40,745 nucleotides of DNA, taken from positions 1 through 40,745 of the forward strand of contig CALDTX010000072.1 in assembly GCA_937923565.1 (NCBI GenBank), given 5' to 3'. Origin of the DNA: an uncultured Granulosicoccaceae bacterium (lineage in GTDB: Bacteria; Pseudomonadota; Gammaproteobacteria; Granulosicoccales; Granulosicoccaceae). The notes under the pieces were generated by a model. It did no database searches. It saw only the letters and a list, made by a program, of their open reading frames with translations, and was not told the origin of the DNA. A program made the translations under genes and the position numbers. Shown here one piece after another: positions 1-9,247 of the stretch; the first letter of the stretch is position 1, and every line of letters begins with the position of its first letter.

Positions 1-81
1 CGTGCGCAACACATTGGCAAGAAACTGAGCTGTAAAAAGTGCGAGCAAAACCTGCCCCCAGATACCAAACCTTCAGATTAA
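1..81 (+). CDS. C-terminal fragment of an unidentified protein (5' end outside window), ending ...RAQHIGKKLSCKKCEQNLPPDTKPSD*
   Basis: Frame 1 is open from base 1 to TAA at 79-81. It contains a CxxC pair (CKKC). Convergent with the next gene. Confidence 0.4.
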   Translation, partial: RAQHIGKKLSCKKCEQNLPPDTKPSD

Positions 82-1025
82 AAAACAACATCGCCAAAAT
101 TAATACCAACTTCTGCACACCAAACACTGATGCTATCTATATCGTCCAGTGTAGTGCCTTCGGGTAACTTTAGCCGAATAACATCATTGCTAAAAACAGT
201 GCCGTTGAGACGTTCACCCAGAATGATGGCATCCGAGCCACTATAGTTTCGCGCCTTTGCCGCATAGAAGTAAACTTGCGGGCCAAGCCCATCATAAAAG
301 AAGTTCGTAATTTCAATGGTGCAGTCATCGAGTACTTCTGCGTTACCAGCCACATCATGAAAAAGCATAGAAAACGCTGCTGACGCCCCTACCAGCGAAT
401 GTGTTTTTGTACAGCTACGGCTGGTATCACCTAAACCATAAGTTTGCAGTGTTGCTTCTAAATGCGTTTGGGCTGCTTCAGCATCGATAAGCTCACCATT
501 ACCCGCACCTGAAATTGCCAGAAAATTTGCAGCAATAACATCAAATTCAGCTGAGCTGAAGTCGGCACCAGAGAGCTCACCTAATTGCGATGTTAATGCA
601 GCAGCGTCCATTTCCGGAAGCTGGATACCGTTATCCAAATTTGAATCACTATCGAGCGACTGGAGCAATCGGGCAAGGTTAACACCAGAACCTGTGGGTT
701 GAGCATTACTATCAAAAATAGAAAATGGCGTTATTAAAGATGCCGCAGGAACTGACGGTAACGTCCAATTCGCAATAGTAAAAGTGATCGTCTCTCCTGG
801 TTTATAAAAAAACCGGCCTTCACTATCTGTAGTTGCCGAACCGGATTCAGTTCGGTAAGCTAAACCTGAAACTTCAGCATCAAGAAACTGCCCTGAGCGA
901 TCATTATCGTTATTGTTTTCAATGCCGACATTGCTATCTTCATTTCCAGAACCTGAACAGGCTGACAGAGTCAGCAACAACAACCCCAACATAGTGAGCT
1001 TATTACGTAGCCTTAAGTTACTCAT
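78..1025 (-). CDS. Hypothetical secreted lipoprotein
   Basis: Long ORF with a signal peptide and lipobox-like LLTLSACSGSG. The likely start at 1025 overlaps the upstream gene's stop (ATGA). Confidence 0.75.
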   Translation of the reverse strand: MSNLRLRNKLTMLGLLLLTLSACSGSGNEDSNVGIENNNDNDRSGQFLDAEVSGLAYRTESGSATTDSEGRFFYKPGETITFTIANWTLPSVPAASLITPFSIFDSNAQPTGSGVNLARLLQSLDSDSNLDNGIQLPEMDAAALTSQLGELSGADFSSAEFDVIAANFLAISGAGNGELIDAEAAQTHLEATLQTYGLGDTSRSCTKTHSLVGASAAFSMLFHDVAGNAEVLDDCTIEITNFFYDGLGPQVYFYAAKARNYSGSDAIILGERLNGTVFSNDVIRLKLPEGTTLDDIDSISVWCAEVGINFGDVVF

Positions 1026-1858
1026 GAAGATCCCCAACGCGTTAAACGACGAACAACACCAAAAACGATACTCAAGAATATCAATGGAAATACAATGGTT
1101 TGCATAATAAACACCACGATTAACTGAATGGCGTTTTCACTGATCGACGATGCGGCAATTTTGTATTGTTCAAACCGTTTTTCTATATCTACGTTTTCAA
1201 CAACTTGCTTATATAAACCTCTGGCCTTATCAACGAAGCCGGAACTTTCAGAAGGTACAGTAGATTGTGTAGAACGATTAATACTGCCGATTTCCTGTTG
1301 AGCTGTTTGCAGTTCAGCGGTAGCTTCTAAATAATCCGATTGTAAAAACGTTTCATACACCCAGTTATTGCCAATGGCTATGGCAGGCATCATAAATCGC
1401 AGTATCAATAAAAATAAAAAGACTCTGGCAAAGGCTGCTCTAAGCCGCTCACTTTTAAGAAAAACATGACTGACAACAACCAGAACAGTCATGAGCAACA
1501 GAGCCAGCAACAGGCCATGCCAGGCACTCATGGAAAGCAGCACTTTTTGCACGCCCAACGAGCTGGTAGCGAGCAGCATCACCCAGGAGAAACGTTCTAT
1601 TAGATCGTTTACCGGGTCTAGAATTTCACCGGGTGAAAAATTAATGCCGACCCCTGCGGGTTGCACTGCAACTTCGGTCCCCTGAGCCACTGAAATAACA
1701 CCGTTTAGCCCTCTGGCCACCGCAAAGCTAACCAGGGCACGTTTAAAGGATGCATCAATATAGTTTTCACCCACTTCATCGGTTACTGGCACCACGGCGA
1801 GTAAGAAAGCGAAAACGACGGCGACAATGGTATAAATGGAGCTTTTGCTTAATTGCAT
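1022..1858 (-). CDS. Hypothetical multi-pass membrane protein
   Basis: 278 aa ORF with several hydrophobic segments. Translationally coupled to the downstream lipoprotein. Confidence 0.75.
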   Translation of the reverse strand: MQLSKSSIYTIVAVVFAFLLAVVPVTDEVGENYIDASFKRALVSFAVARGLNGVISVAQGTEVAVQPAGVGINFSPGEILDPVNDLIERFSWVMLLATSSLGVQKVLLSMSAWHGLLLALLLMTVLVVVSHVFLKSERLRAAFARVFLFLLILRFMMPAIAIGNNWVYETFLQSDYLEATAELQTAQQEIGSINRSTQSTVPSESSGFVDKARGLYKQVVENVDIEKRFEQYKIAASSISENAIQLIVVFIMQTIVFPLIFLSIVFGVVRRLTRWGSS

Positions 1859-1885
1859 AGGCCAAGCTTAGCTAAGTTTCACATG

Positions 1886-2272
1886 CTATGTGGATCTTAA
1901 ACGAGCAGTCACTTCAATTTCAATGCGCATGGCTGGGTCTATCAGATTGGCAATAAACATGGTGGCAGCAGGTCTGACTTCTCCGAAGAACTCACGTAGC
2001 ACTGGCCAACACGGCTCGAAATCTTCAGCATTAGGCAAAATGTAATGCACGCGCACAACGTCAGCCAAGCTGGCACCAGCCTCAAGCAACGCAGCCTCAA
2101 TATTCAGCAAACACTGCCGGGCCTGCAACGCTACTTCCTCCGCTCTTTCCATTTTGCTGTAGTCGTAACCGGTGGTGCCTGACACAAAAACCCAGTTTCC
2201 ATCGACGACCGCCCTTGAGTAGCCTATGTTTTCTTCGAACGGAGAACCTGAACTGATCAGTTTTCTTGCCAT
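1886..2272 (-). CDS. RidA / YjgF-YER057c-UK114 family protein
   Basis: MARKLISSGSPFEENIGYSRAVVDGNWVFVSGTTGYD...RPAATMFIANLIDPAMRIEIEVTA is a characteristic Rid family pattern, including RPAxT. Confidence 0.9.
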   Translation of the reverse strand: MARKLISSGSPFEENIGYSRAVVDGNWVFVSGTTGYDYSKMERAEEVALQARQCLLNIEAALLEAGASLADVVRVHYILPNAEDFEPCWPVLREFFGEVRPAATMFIANLIDPAMRIEIEVTARLRST

Positions 2273-2326
2273 GTTAATCCTCAATACGCACTGCGCCAAT
2301 AAGCTCTGAGAGAAGACGCATTACTA

Positions 2327-3259
2327 CTACGTTTGTTGTCGACCGTGATATAAGTTTACAACATGACGTGCCTCTGCGAAGAATAGCCAACGTTCCACAA
2401 ACACACCCACGTAGGCACTGAACGCTGCTGCAATTAAATGGATAAACCCAACCTCACCAATAACACCCGAAACTAAAAATGCCGGAACGACAAAGGCCAG
2501 TAAAACACATAGGCAACGCAACCAAATAAGCCTGGCCCGAGCGACTTCATAACCGAACTCTTTGTTTAGAAAGGTGTCGGAGCTATGCCCAACATCGAGT
2601 ATGCGCACCGTTGCGCGAGTAAAGCCTAGAGCCGTATTAATAGTTGGTCCGGCAGGCTGACCAATCCAGACAAAATATATTATTTTTGTTAACGCCGAAA
2701 GCGATATCAAAAAGACACTGATAACTATTAATCGTGACACCACTATATTTTGCTGGTGGAGCATTAACAATAAAATCAATGAACCCAGCAATAAACCAAG
2801 CAATATAAAGTTTACTGTTGTTAAAGGGTTATTCCATTGACGAATGGTTTTCAACGACGCGTAAATCATGGCGGTACAAACAAGAATCACAATTGACATC
2901 ACCGCAACAAACAACCCCAAAACCAGACTAAGCGTGCTGTTGCCAACGGCCCATACAACGGCCAACCAAACTAAACAGATGGGGTAAAACAAAATAGCGA
3001 ACACGGCCTCACGCGATAGCCAAGAGGTTTTGAAACGAGCAAAAGAGCGCCATGCGTTCTTCGGATTGGCTAAATGCAACGTTGAAGACAACAACCCAAG
3101 CGTTACCAACACCAGTCCCACAATACCGGCAAAAAGAGTTTGATTCGAGCTGATTTCAGGTGCGATACCGCTTAAACGTGCAGAGCCTAATAGCAATAAT
3201 AAGCCATACCCTGCTCCAGAGGTTACCGTAAAAAAAATGACCGATAAAGCGGGATGCAT
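2327..3259 (-). CDS. soeC: DmsC/NrfD-like membrane anchor subunit of a molybdopterin oxidoreductase (SoeC-like)
   Basis: 310 aa polytopic protein with DmsC-like motifs (LHLANPKNAWRSFARFKTSWLSREAVF). Last gene of an overlapping A-B-C set. Confidence 0.65.
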   Translation of the reverse strand: MHPALSVIFFTVTSGAGYGLLLLLGSARLSGIAPEISSNQTLFAGIVGLVLVTLGLLSSTLHLANPKNAWRSFARFKTSWLSREAVFAILFYPICLVWLAVVWAVGNSTLSLVLGLFVAVMSIVILVCTAMIYASLKTIRQWNNPLTTVNFILLGLLLGSLILLLMLHQQNIVVSRLIVISVFLISLSALTKIIYFVWIGQPAGPTINTALGFTRATVRILDVGHSSDTFLNKEFGYEVARARLIWLRCLCVLLAFVVPAFLVSGVIGEVGFIHLIAAAFSAYVGVFVERWLFFAEARHVVNLYHGRQQT

Positions 3260-3978
3260 CAGCCTTCCCCTAACTGATTAAACGCATCTTTTTGGCGCTT
3301 TAACCATTTAGCGATAAGACCACCACTGTCTTCGCTCTGTTTTGCTGCCACAGTGGGTGCTTTTGGTCGCTGCCGAGGTGGCAGGTATTTATTCACAGGC
3401 TGGTACCCCAGCTCCGGCATCATTGCATACCCACCGCGCTCTCGAACCAAGCTACTTACTTCGGATTGCGGATCATCGAAGTCTCCAAAAAAACGCGCAT
3501 GGCTTGGGCAGGTTAAAACACAAGCAGGCTTACGCTCTTCTTCGGGTAAATTCTCATCGTAAATTCTGTCGACACAAAGCGTGCATTTTTTCATGACGCC
3601 CGCCTCCTCATCCAACTCACGGGCACCGTAGGGACAAGCCCAGGAGCATAAGTTACACCCCATGCACTTGGACTGATCCACCAACACGATGCCGTCTTCT
3701 TCGCGTTTGTATGAAGCACCTGTAGGGCAAACAGTGACACATGCGGCATCATCACAATGCATACATGACATGGGCGCATTAATGGTTTTGTTGGTTGGAT
3801 AGTCACCAACTTCGTAGTGTCGAATACGGTTAAACCAAACGCCACTGGGTTCTTCACCATAGGGCTGATAATCACTTAACGGCCCAGTAGTGCCTGATGT
3901 ATTCCACTGTTTACAGGCAACGGCACAAGCGTGACACCCAACACAGGTATCAAGATCAATGACTAAACCAAGCTTCAT
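3259..3978 (-). CDS. soeB: 4Fe-4S ferredoxin electron-transfer subunit (DmsB/SoeB-like)
   Basis: Multiple cysteine clusters: CVGCHACAVACKQWN, CMHCDDAACVTVCPTGA, CMGCNLCSWACPYGARE, CTLCVDR. Overlaps its neighbours by 4 nt and 1 nt. Confidence 0.75.
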   Translation of the reverse strand: MKLGLVIDLDTCVGCHACAVACKQWNTSGTTGPLSDYQPYGEEPSGVWFNRIRHYEVGDYPTNKTINAPMSCMHCDDAACVTVCPTGASYKREEDGIVLVDQSKCMGCNLCSWACPYGARELDEEAGVMKKCTLCVDRIYDENLPEEERKPACVLTCPSHARFFGDFDDPQSEVSSLVRERGGYAMMPELGYQPVNKYLPPRQRPKAPTVAAKQSEDSGGLIAKWLKRQKDAFNQLGEG

Positions 3979-6869
3979 CGCAAGCCACCTCGCTTAATGA
4001 CGTCAGACATCGATCGTTCGATATTTACCGCCGTATGTGTTGCATATTTCAGCACAGAGGGTGTATCGCTCATACTAGGCAGTGGTTTAATCGTGTCAAA
4101 TTCAGGGTAAACACCTGTCTCACCAGGAGCCGCCAAACGAATGTTTACTTTTAAGTCGTACCATGCGGCCTGGCCGGTAACAGGATCGGAGTTTGTTAAT
4201 CGTCGTTCACCCTCTACCGAAGGCAATAGTTCAGATATCAGGTGATTCATCAAAAAACCACGCTTTGATTCCGGTGCGTTTTTATCTAAGCCCCAGGCAC
4301 CACTCTGCTTCCCAATGGCATTCCATGTCCAAACAGTATCTGGATTGCACCCTTCCATCAGCTTCACCTGACAACGAATTTCACTATGATGTGAGCTAAC
4401 CCAAACCCAAGCGAGGTCCTCAATACCCATCGACAACGCTTTCGCCCTGTTCATGTACAAATAGTTATGCGTCATGATTTGACGCAACCAGGCATTTTGC
4501 GAGTCCCAGGAGTGGTACATAAACATTGGTCTTTGATTCACTGCGTGAAACTCAAATGCTTTGTTGTCGATACGTTGTTCTTCCAGAGGGACATACCAAT
4601 CGGGAAGTGGATCGAAATAATCAATTAAACGCTGTTTATCAACATCAGCTTTGGGCAGTGGTCCGTCATATAAGCCCTGCCCTGCTAACTTGAATTTCTG
4701 CAAAGTTTCTGAATAAAGCTCCATAACAATCGGACCATCATGTGCATTAAACCCAACTGATTTAGCCCAAGCCAAATAGTCTTTATTCGCAAAACGATAA
4801 TAGCGCTGGTTCACGGGTAACTTATATTCAAAAAAGCAGTCGTTTTCGATATACGCGTCCCATTTATTTTGGTTGGGTTCACCAAGCATGCTTTTTTCGC
4901 CGTTCTCGCCTCTGAAGCCTGCCAGAAATCCAATACCGGGCGCTTTTTCCCAGTTAACAATAAAGTCTTTGTAGTCTTTGAATTTAGCCGAACCATCTTC
5001 GTTACTTAACGCAGGAAAACCCAAGCGCGTACCCACATCAATTAACACTTCCTGCCAAGGGCGAACATCACGATCGGGCTCTATACTCGCTTGCCTGATG
5101 GAGTCGCACGCAGCGTGCGGTTCAGATATCGGTCTATCTAACAACGAAATGGTGTCGAAGCGTTCCAGGTAAGTTGTGTCGGGCAATACTAAATCCGAGA
5201 AATTAACCATTTCCGAATGAAAAGCATCACAGGTTACGATAAACGGCAAACAGTACTCACCATCGTCATTTTTCTTCTTCAATAGTTGTTGAACTTCAGC
5301 AGTATTCATACTGGAGTTCCACGACATGTTTGCCATGAATAAAATCAAGGTATCAATGCTATAAGGATCACCCTTCACAGCATTGTTTATCACCATATGC
5401 ATCATGCCATGATTGGCAATTGGTGCTTCCCATGAGTACGCTTTATCAATCCTGAGCGGATCACCGTTATCATCGATAACAAGATCTTCCGGCCCCATGG
5501 GAAAACCTAACGGAGGCGACGCCAAAGGCGTATTAGGCGCCATATGTTTTGCAGGCTTAACCGGTGGTGCAACATGTTTTGGAAAAGGCGGCTTGGCTAA
5601 ATGACTACCAGGGCAATCCACCGCACCCAATAGTATTTGAACCAGATGAATGGCCCGACAAGTTTGAAAACCGTTAGAGTGCGCTGAAATGCCGCGCATT
5701 GCATGCATGGCCACAGGACGCCCAACAAATTTTTCGTGCTTACGCCCTGCCCAATCTTCCCACGGTGTATCGATGGTTATGGTTTCCTTAAACGCAACAT
5801 GTGCCATTTCCAAGGCCAGTCGTTCGATGGTGCTTGCATCCACACCCGTGCGTTGCGCAACATTCTCAGGCGCATAGTCGTCGCTTAGATATTTTTCCAC
5901 CAGCAAGGTCATCACTGTTTTGACTTGTACACCTTCGACGGTTTTAAACTCGCCAAACAAGGCGGCAGAAACACGCGTATCAACCCAAGCATCAGGCGCA
6001 TTCGTGGCTTGATTCCAAACTTGCAACTCACCACTGCCATCACGCAAAAGTAAACCATGCTCTGATGTGCCCGGCGCATCAATGACCAACTGAGTTGAGT
6101 TGGTGTAGCGGCTTAAAAAATCCCAATCGAATTGCTCGTTTTTCAACAGCACATGCACGAACGCCAAGGCCAGCAAACCGTCAGTTCCCGGTCTGATACC
6201 AATCCATTCATCTGCAATAGCCTGGTAACCAGTGCGAACAGGGTTTATTGCTACAAACTTGGCTCCGCGACGTTTTAATTTCTCCAGACCGATTTTGATG
6301 GGATTTGAAGCATGATCTTCGGCAACACCCCACAGCATGAAGTACTTGGCATGATCCCAGTCGGGGTCTCCAAATTCCCAAAACGATTGCCCCGTCATAT
6401 ACAGACCGCCAGCGGCCATATTCACGGAGCAAAAGCCACCGTGTGCAGCCCAATTGATGGTGCCAAATTGAGATGCCCAAAGCCCGGTTAATGCCTGCAT
6501 TTGATCTCGGCCAGTGAAAAACGCCAACTTCTTTGGGTCGGTGGCTCTTATCTTTCGAAGCCGCTGCGTTAGAAGATCAAGCGCTGTATCCCACGATATG
6601 GGTTCAAACTCGCCACTACCACGTTCTGTGCCTGCCTTTCTCAGCAACGGCTGAGTTAATTTTGCAGGCGATTTCTGCTTCATAATGCCAGCGTTGCCTT
6701 TGGCACAAAGCACACCCTTGTTTACCGGATGTTTTGGATTCCCCTGAATAAACCTAACCTCATTGCCTTCCAGAGTCACTTTGATACCGCATCGGCACGC
6801 ACACATGTAGCATGTGGTGGTTTTGATGCTTTGTTGAGCATGGTTTTCGAATTCAGGTAACGCTGCCAT
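3975..6869 (-). CDS. soeA: Molybdopterin (bis-MGD) oxidoreductase catalytic subunit, probable cytoplasmic sulfite dehydrogenase SoeA-like
   Basis: 964 aa. N-terminal 4Fe-4S motif CYMCACRCG...GVLCAKG, no Tat signal, GGFCSVN (possible Mo-ligand Cys). Operon with DmsB- and DmsC-type subunits. Size and architecture fit SoeA; substrate not proven. Confidence 0.65.
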   Translation of the reverse strand: MAALPEFENHAQQSIKTTTCYMCACRCGIKVTLEGNEVRFIQGNPKHPVNKGVLCAKGNAGIMKQKSPAKLTQPLLRKAGTERGSGEFEPISWDTALDLLTQRLRKIRATDPKKLAFFTGRDQMQALTGLWASQFGTINWAAHGGFCSVNMAAGGLYMTGQSFWEFGDPDWDHAKYFMLWGVAEDHASNPIKIGLEKLKRRGAKFVAINPVRTGYQAIADEWIGIRPGTDGLLALAFVHVLLKNEQFDWDFLSRYTNSTQLVIDAPGTSEHGLLLRDGSGELQVWNQATNAPDAWVDTRVSAALFGEFKTVEGVQVKTVMTLLVEKYLSDDYAPENVAQRTGVDASTIERLALEMAHVAFKETITIDTPWEDWAGRKHEKFVGRPVAMHAMRGISAHSNGFQTCRAIHLVQILLGAVDCPGSHLAKPPFPKHVAPPVKPAKHMAPNTPLASPPLGFPMGPEDLVIDDNGDPLRIDKAYSWEAPIANHGMMHMVINNAVKGDPYSIDTLILFMANMSWNSSMNTAEVQQLLKKKNDDGEYCLPFIVTCDAFHSEMVNFSDLVLPDTTYLERFDTISLLDRPISEPHAACDSIRQASIEPDRDVRPWQEVLIDVGTRLGFPALSNEDGSAKFKDYKDFIVNWEKAPGIGFLAGFRGENGEKSMLGEPNQNKWDAYIENDCFFEYKLPVNQRYYRFANKDYLAWAKSVGFNAHDGPIVMELYSETLQKFKLAGQGLYDGPLPKADVDKQRLIDYFDPLPDWYVPLEEQRIDNKAFEFHAVNQRPMFMYHSWDSQNAWLRQIMTHNYLYMNRAKALSMGIEDLAWVWVSSHHSEIRCQVKLMEGCNPDTVWTWNAIGKQSGAWGLDKNAPESKRGFLMNHLISELLPSVEGERRLTNSDPVTGQAAWYDLKVNIRLAAPGETGVYPEFDTIKPLPSMSDTPSVLKYATHTAVNIERSMSDVIKRGGLR

Positions 6870-7066
6870 AAACTAATTCCTTGAGCTTGGTAACTAGCAT
6901 GGACCGAGAAGCAGGGCCGGTTCAAATGATATATTTCTGCGGGGGCATCAATATTTCCTGTGCGATGGCCGCAAATAATAAACAGTACAACGCGTTTTAC
7001 CGCCAGCATGCGTTTTTAAGGCAAAATAGCGTGTTGGAATTCAGCTTAAAAAGAGAACCAATCATC

Positions 7067-8039
7067 ATGTTAGACGCTCGCGTTACATTGCTCGGTGGAA
7101 CCGGTTTTGTGGGTTCTCAGCTCACTTATCATTTGTCGCAGCACTTCTCAGAAGTCGTGCTACTCACACGCAGAAGTCAACGCTCGCGGCACCTCAAAAT
7201 ACTCAGCAACGTGCAGGTGCAGGAAACAGACGTGCACGATAGCCTTGCCCTCGAAGCGGCACTGCAAGGCACAGATATTGTGATTAACCTGGTAGGCATT
7301 CTGAATTCAAGCGGTGCTTCGGGCAATTCTTTCGCCGATGCACACACAGAGTTAACGCGCAAAGTCGTGGACACTTGCGGGAAACTCGGCATAACAAGGT
7401 ATTTACACATGAGCGCACTGCACGCCGATGCTCAAAATGGCACTAGCGAATACTTAAAAAGCAAAGGTAAAGCTGAGGACATTGTGCGCGGAAGCAGTGA
7501 ACTGAATTGGACTATGTTCCAACCATCGGTAATTTTCGGGGAAAAAGACGCTTTCTTGAACCGTTTTGCCGGACTTCTGGAAATCATGCCGATCTTTCCA
7601 TTGGCCTGTCCGGATGCCAAAATGGCTCCTGTTTATGTTGGTGACGTGGTCGGCAGCATGCTCAATGCAACCACCGACTCAAGCACGCACGGAGCCACCA
7701 TTTGCCTCTGTGGCCCCCAAGATTACACACTGGAAGAGCTTGTTAAATACACAGCAACTACCGCAGGGCTTAATCGGAAAGTAATAGGCTTACCCGATTT
7801 TCTTTCGCGATTGCAGGCTCGCATAATGGAGTGGGTGCCCGGAAAACCTTTTTCCATGGACAACTATTTATCGCTACAAACCGATAGCGTTTGTGCAGAC
7901 AACTGCGAACGACAACCTACATCGCTACAAGCCGTTGCACCACGTTATTTAGGTAAAGGTGGCGGCATCAGCGGCCGGTACCAAACGCATAGAAGAATGG
8001 CTCGCCGGTAGCTGGTGGAACAATATTTATGACGATTAA
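7067..8039 (+). CDS. NAD(P)-binding epimerase, complex I NDUFA9 subunit family, with an apparent frameshift near the 3' end (ORF as read stops at 8011)
   Basis: Rossmann motif VTLLGGTGFVGSQL; NDUFA9-like QPSVIFGEKDAFLNRFAGLL. The as-read frame ends ISGRYQTHRRMARR*. Removing one C at 7975/7976 gives ISGGTKRIEEWLAGSWWNNIYDD* ending at 8039. Confidence 0.8.
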
Positions 8040-8347
8040 TAGCAACTACTAGCGGTTTGTACGATATTTCTCACACTAATATGGTATTTTGTAATTACGC
8101 AATACTTTAAAAGGGTTATTGATTCTATAATTGTCGCTATACGAAAAAAAATAGTCGCATATTAGCAATAATAGACAAAACACATAACATAATGTCACAA
8201 TTAACCACACTAATTTCCGTGCTTTCACGGTAATCAGGCGGTTTTTTGATCATTTCGCACCACAAGTTAAGTGTTGAGTGCGGTCGCGCAATTTTTCGGA
8301 CAAATGCATCACCAAGGAGCCCAACTGTCATACATTTGGGGCAGTGA

Positions 8348-9247
8348 ATGAATTTCGGACTAAAACACATTGAGCACTTCATATTAGTTGCAAGAGAACT
8401 GCACTACCGCCGTGCAGCTGAACTTGCCGACGTGCCCCAGCCCGCCATCAGTCGCTCAGTTCAGTTTCTGGAAAACGAACTTGGCGTAGAACTGCTGGCA
8501 AGAAACAATCGCACAGTCAAACTGACAGACGCCGGCAAAAAATTCCTTGAGGGCTGTATTCAATATACCCATAAAATGAGCAACACTATCGAGCAAACCC
8601 AATCGATAGGCGCGTTACAAAACGACGCTATAAGAATTGGCTACACCAGCTTTGCAATGCGAAGCCAGCTGCCTCAGCTACTCGGCCAGTTCAATAAAAA
8701 ATACCCAGATATAGTAACGGTCCCTATCCACTTAAACACTACCGAACAACTCGAACAACTCAAAAACAAAAAGCTTGATGCTTGTTTTATAACAAAACCA
8801 GCACATGCTATCGATGCAGAATATTTTAATATTCATGAGGAAGAAACCTGTGTGGTGGTTAATGACAAGCATCCCATCGCTCAACGCGATTCCGTTGCAA
8901 TGGCTGAATTAAAAAATGAAAACATTATCATTGCCACCGAAGAAGACCACATGCGATTCCACCAGAATGTGCGCAGCTTATGCACGCAAGCCGGAGTGAA
9001 ATCCAAGAACATTAAACTCACTACAAGCAAGTTAGGCGCGCTAGGATTAGTAGCGAACGATTCAGCTATTACTTTTTCTTCAAAAGGCTGCCCAACACCC
9101 AATCAATACGGATTGAAATCAATTCCAGTTAGCGACGATGCTGCAGCACTGAAAACAGTAATGGCCTGGAACCCTGACGATCAATCGGAAACACAGAGAG
9201 TATTTCTCCAATTTTTCAAGGATGCTCTGAATAATGACGGGCTCTGA
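8348..9247 (+). CDS. LysR-family transcriptional regulator (first of a tandem pair)
   Basis: N-terminal LysR wHTH: LKHIEHFILVARELHYRRAAELADVPQPAISRSVQFLENELGVELLARNNRTVKLTDAGKKFL. Confidence 0.92.
   Translation: MNFGLKHIEHFILVARELHYRRAAELADVPQPAISRSVQFLENELGVELLARNNRTVKLTDAGKKFLEGCIQYTHKMSNTIEQTQSIGALQNDAIRIGYTSFAMRSQLPQLLGQFNKKYPDIVTVPIHLNTTEQLEQLKNKKLDACFITKPAHAIDAEYFNIHEEETCVVVNDKHPIAQRDSVAMAELKNENIIIATEEDHMRFHQNVRSLCTQAGVKSKNIKLTTSKLGALGLVANDSAITFSSKGCPTPNQYGLKSIPVSDDAAALKTVMAWNPDDQSETQRVFLQFFKDALNNDGL

Noticed and set aside
6881-7066. N-terminal extension of the NDUFA9-like ORF
   Set aside because: The Rossmann motif begins right after ATG 7067. The upstream segment is the divergent promoter region with soeA.
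8137-8382. 81 aa Cys-containing minus-strand ORF upstream of the LysR pair
   Set aside because: Covers an A/T-rich intergenic leader and the LysR start. No RBS and no domain; likely chance.
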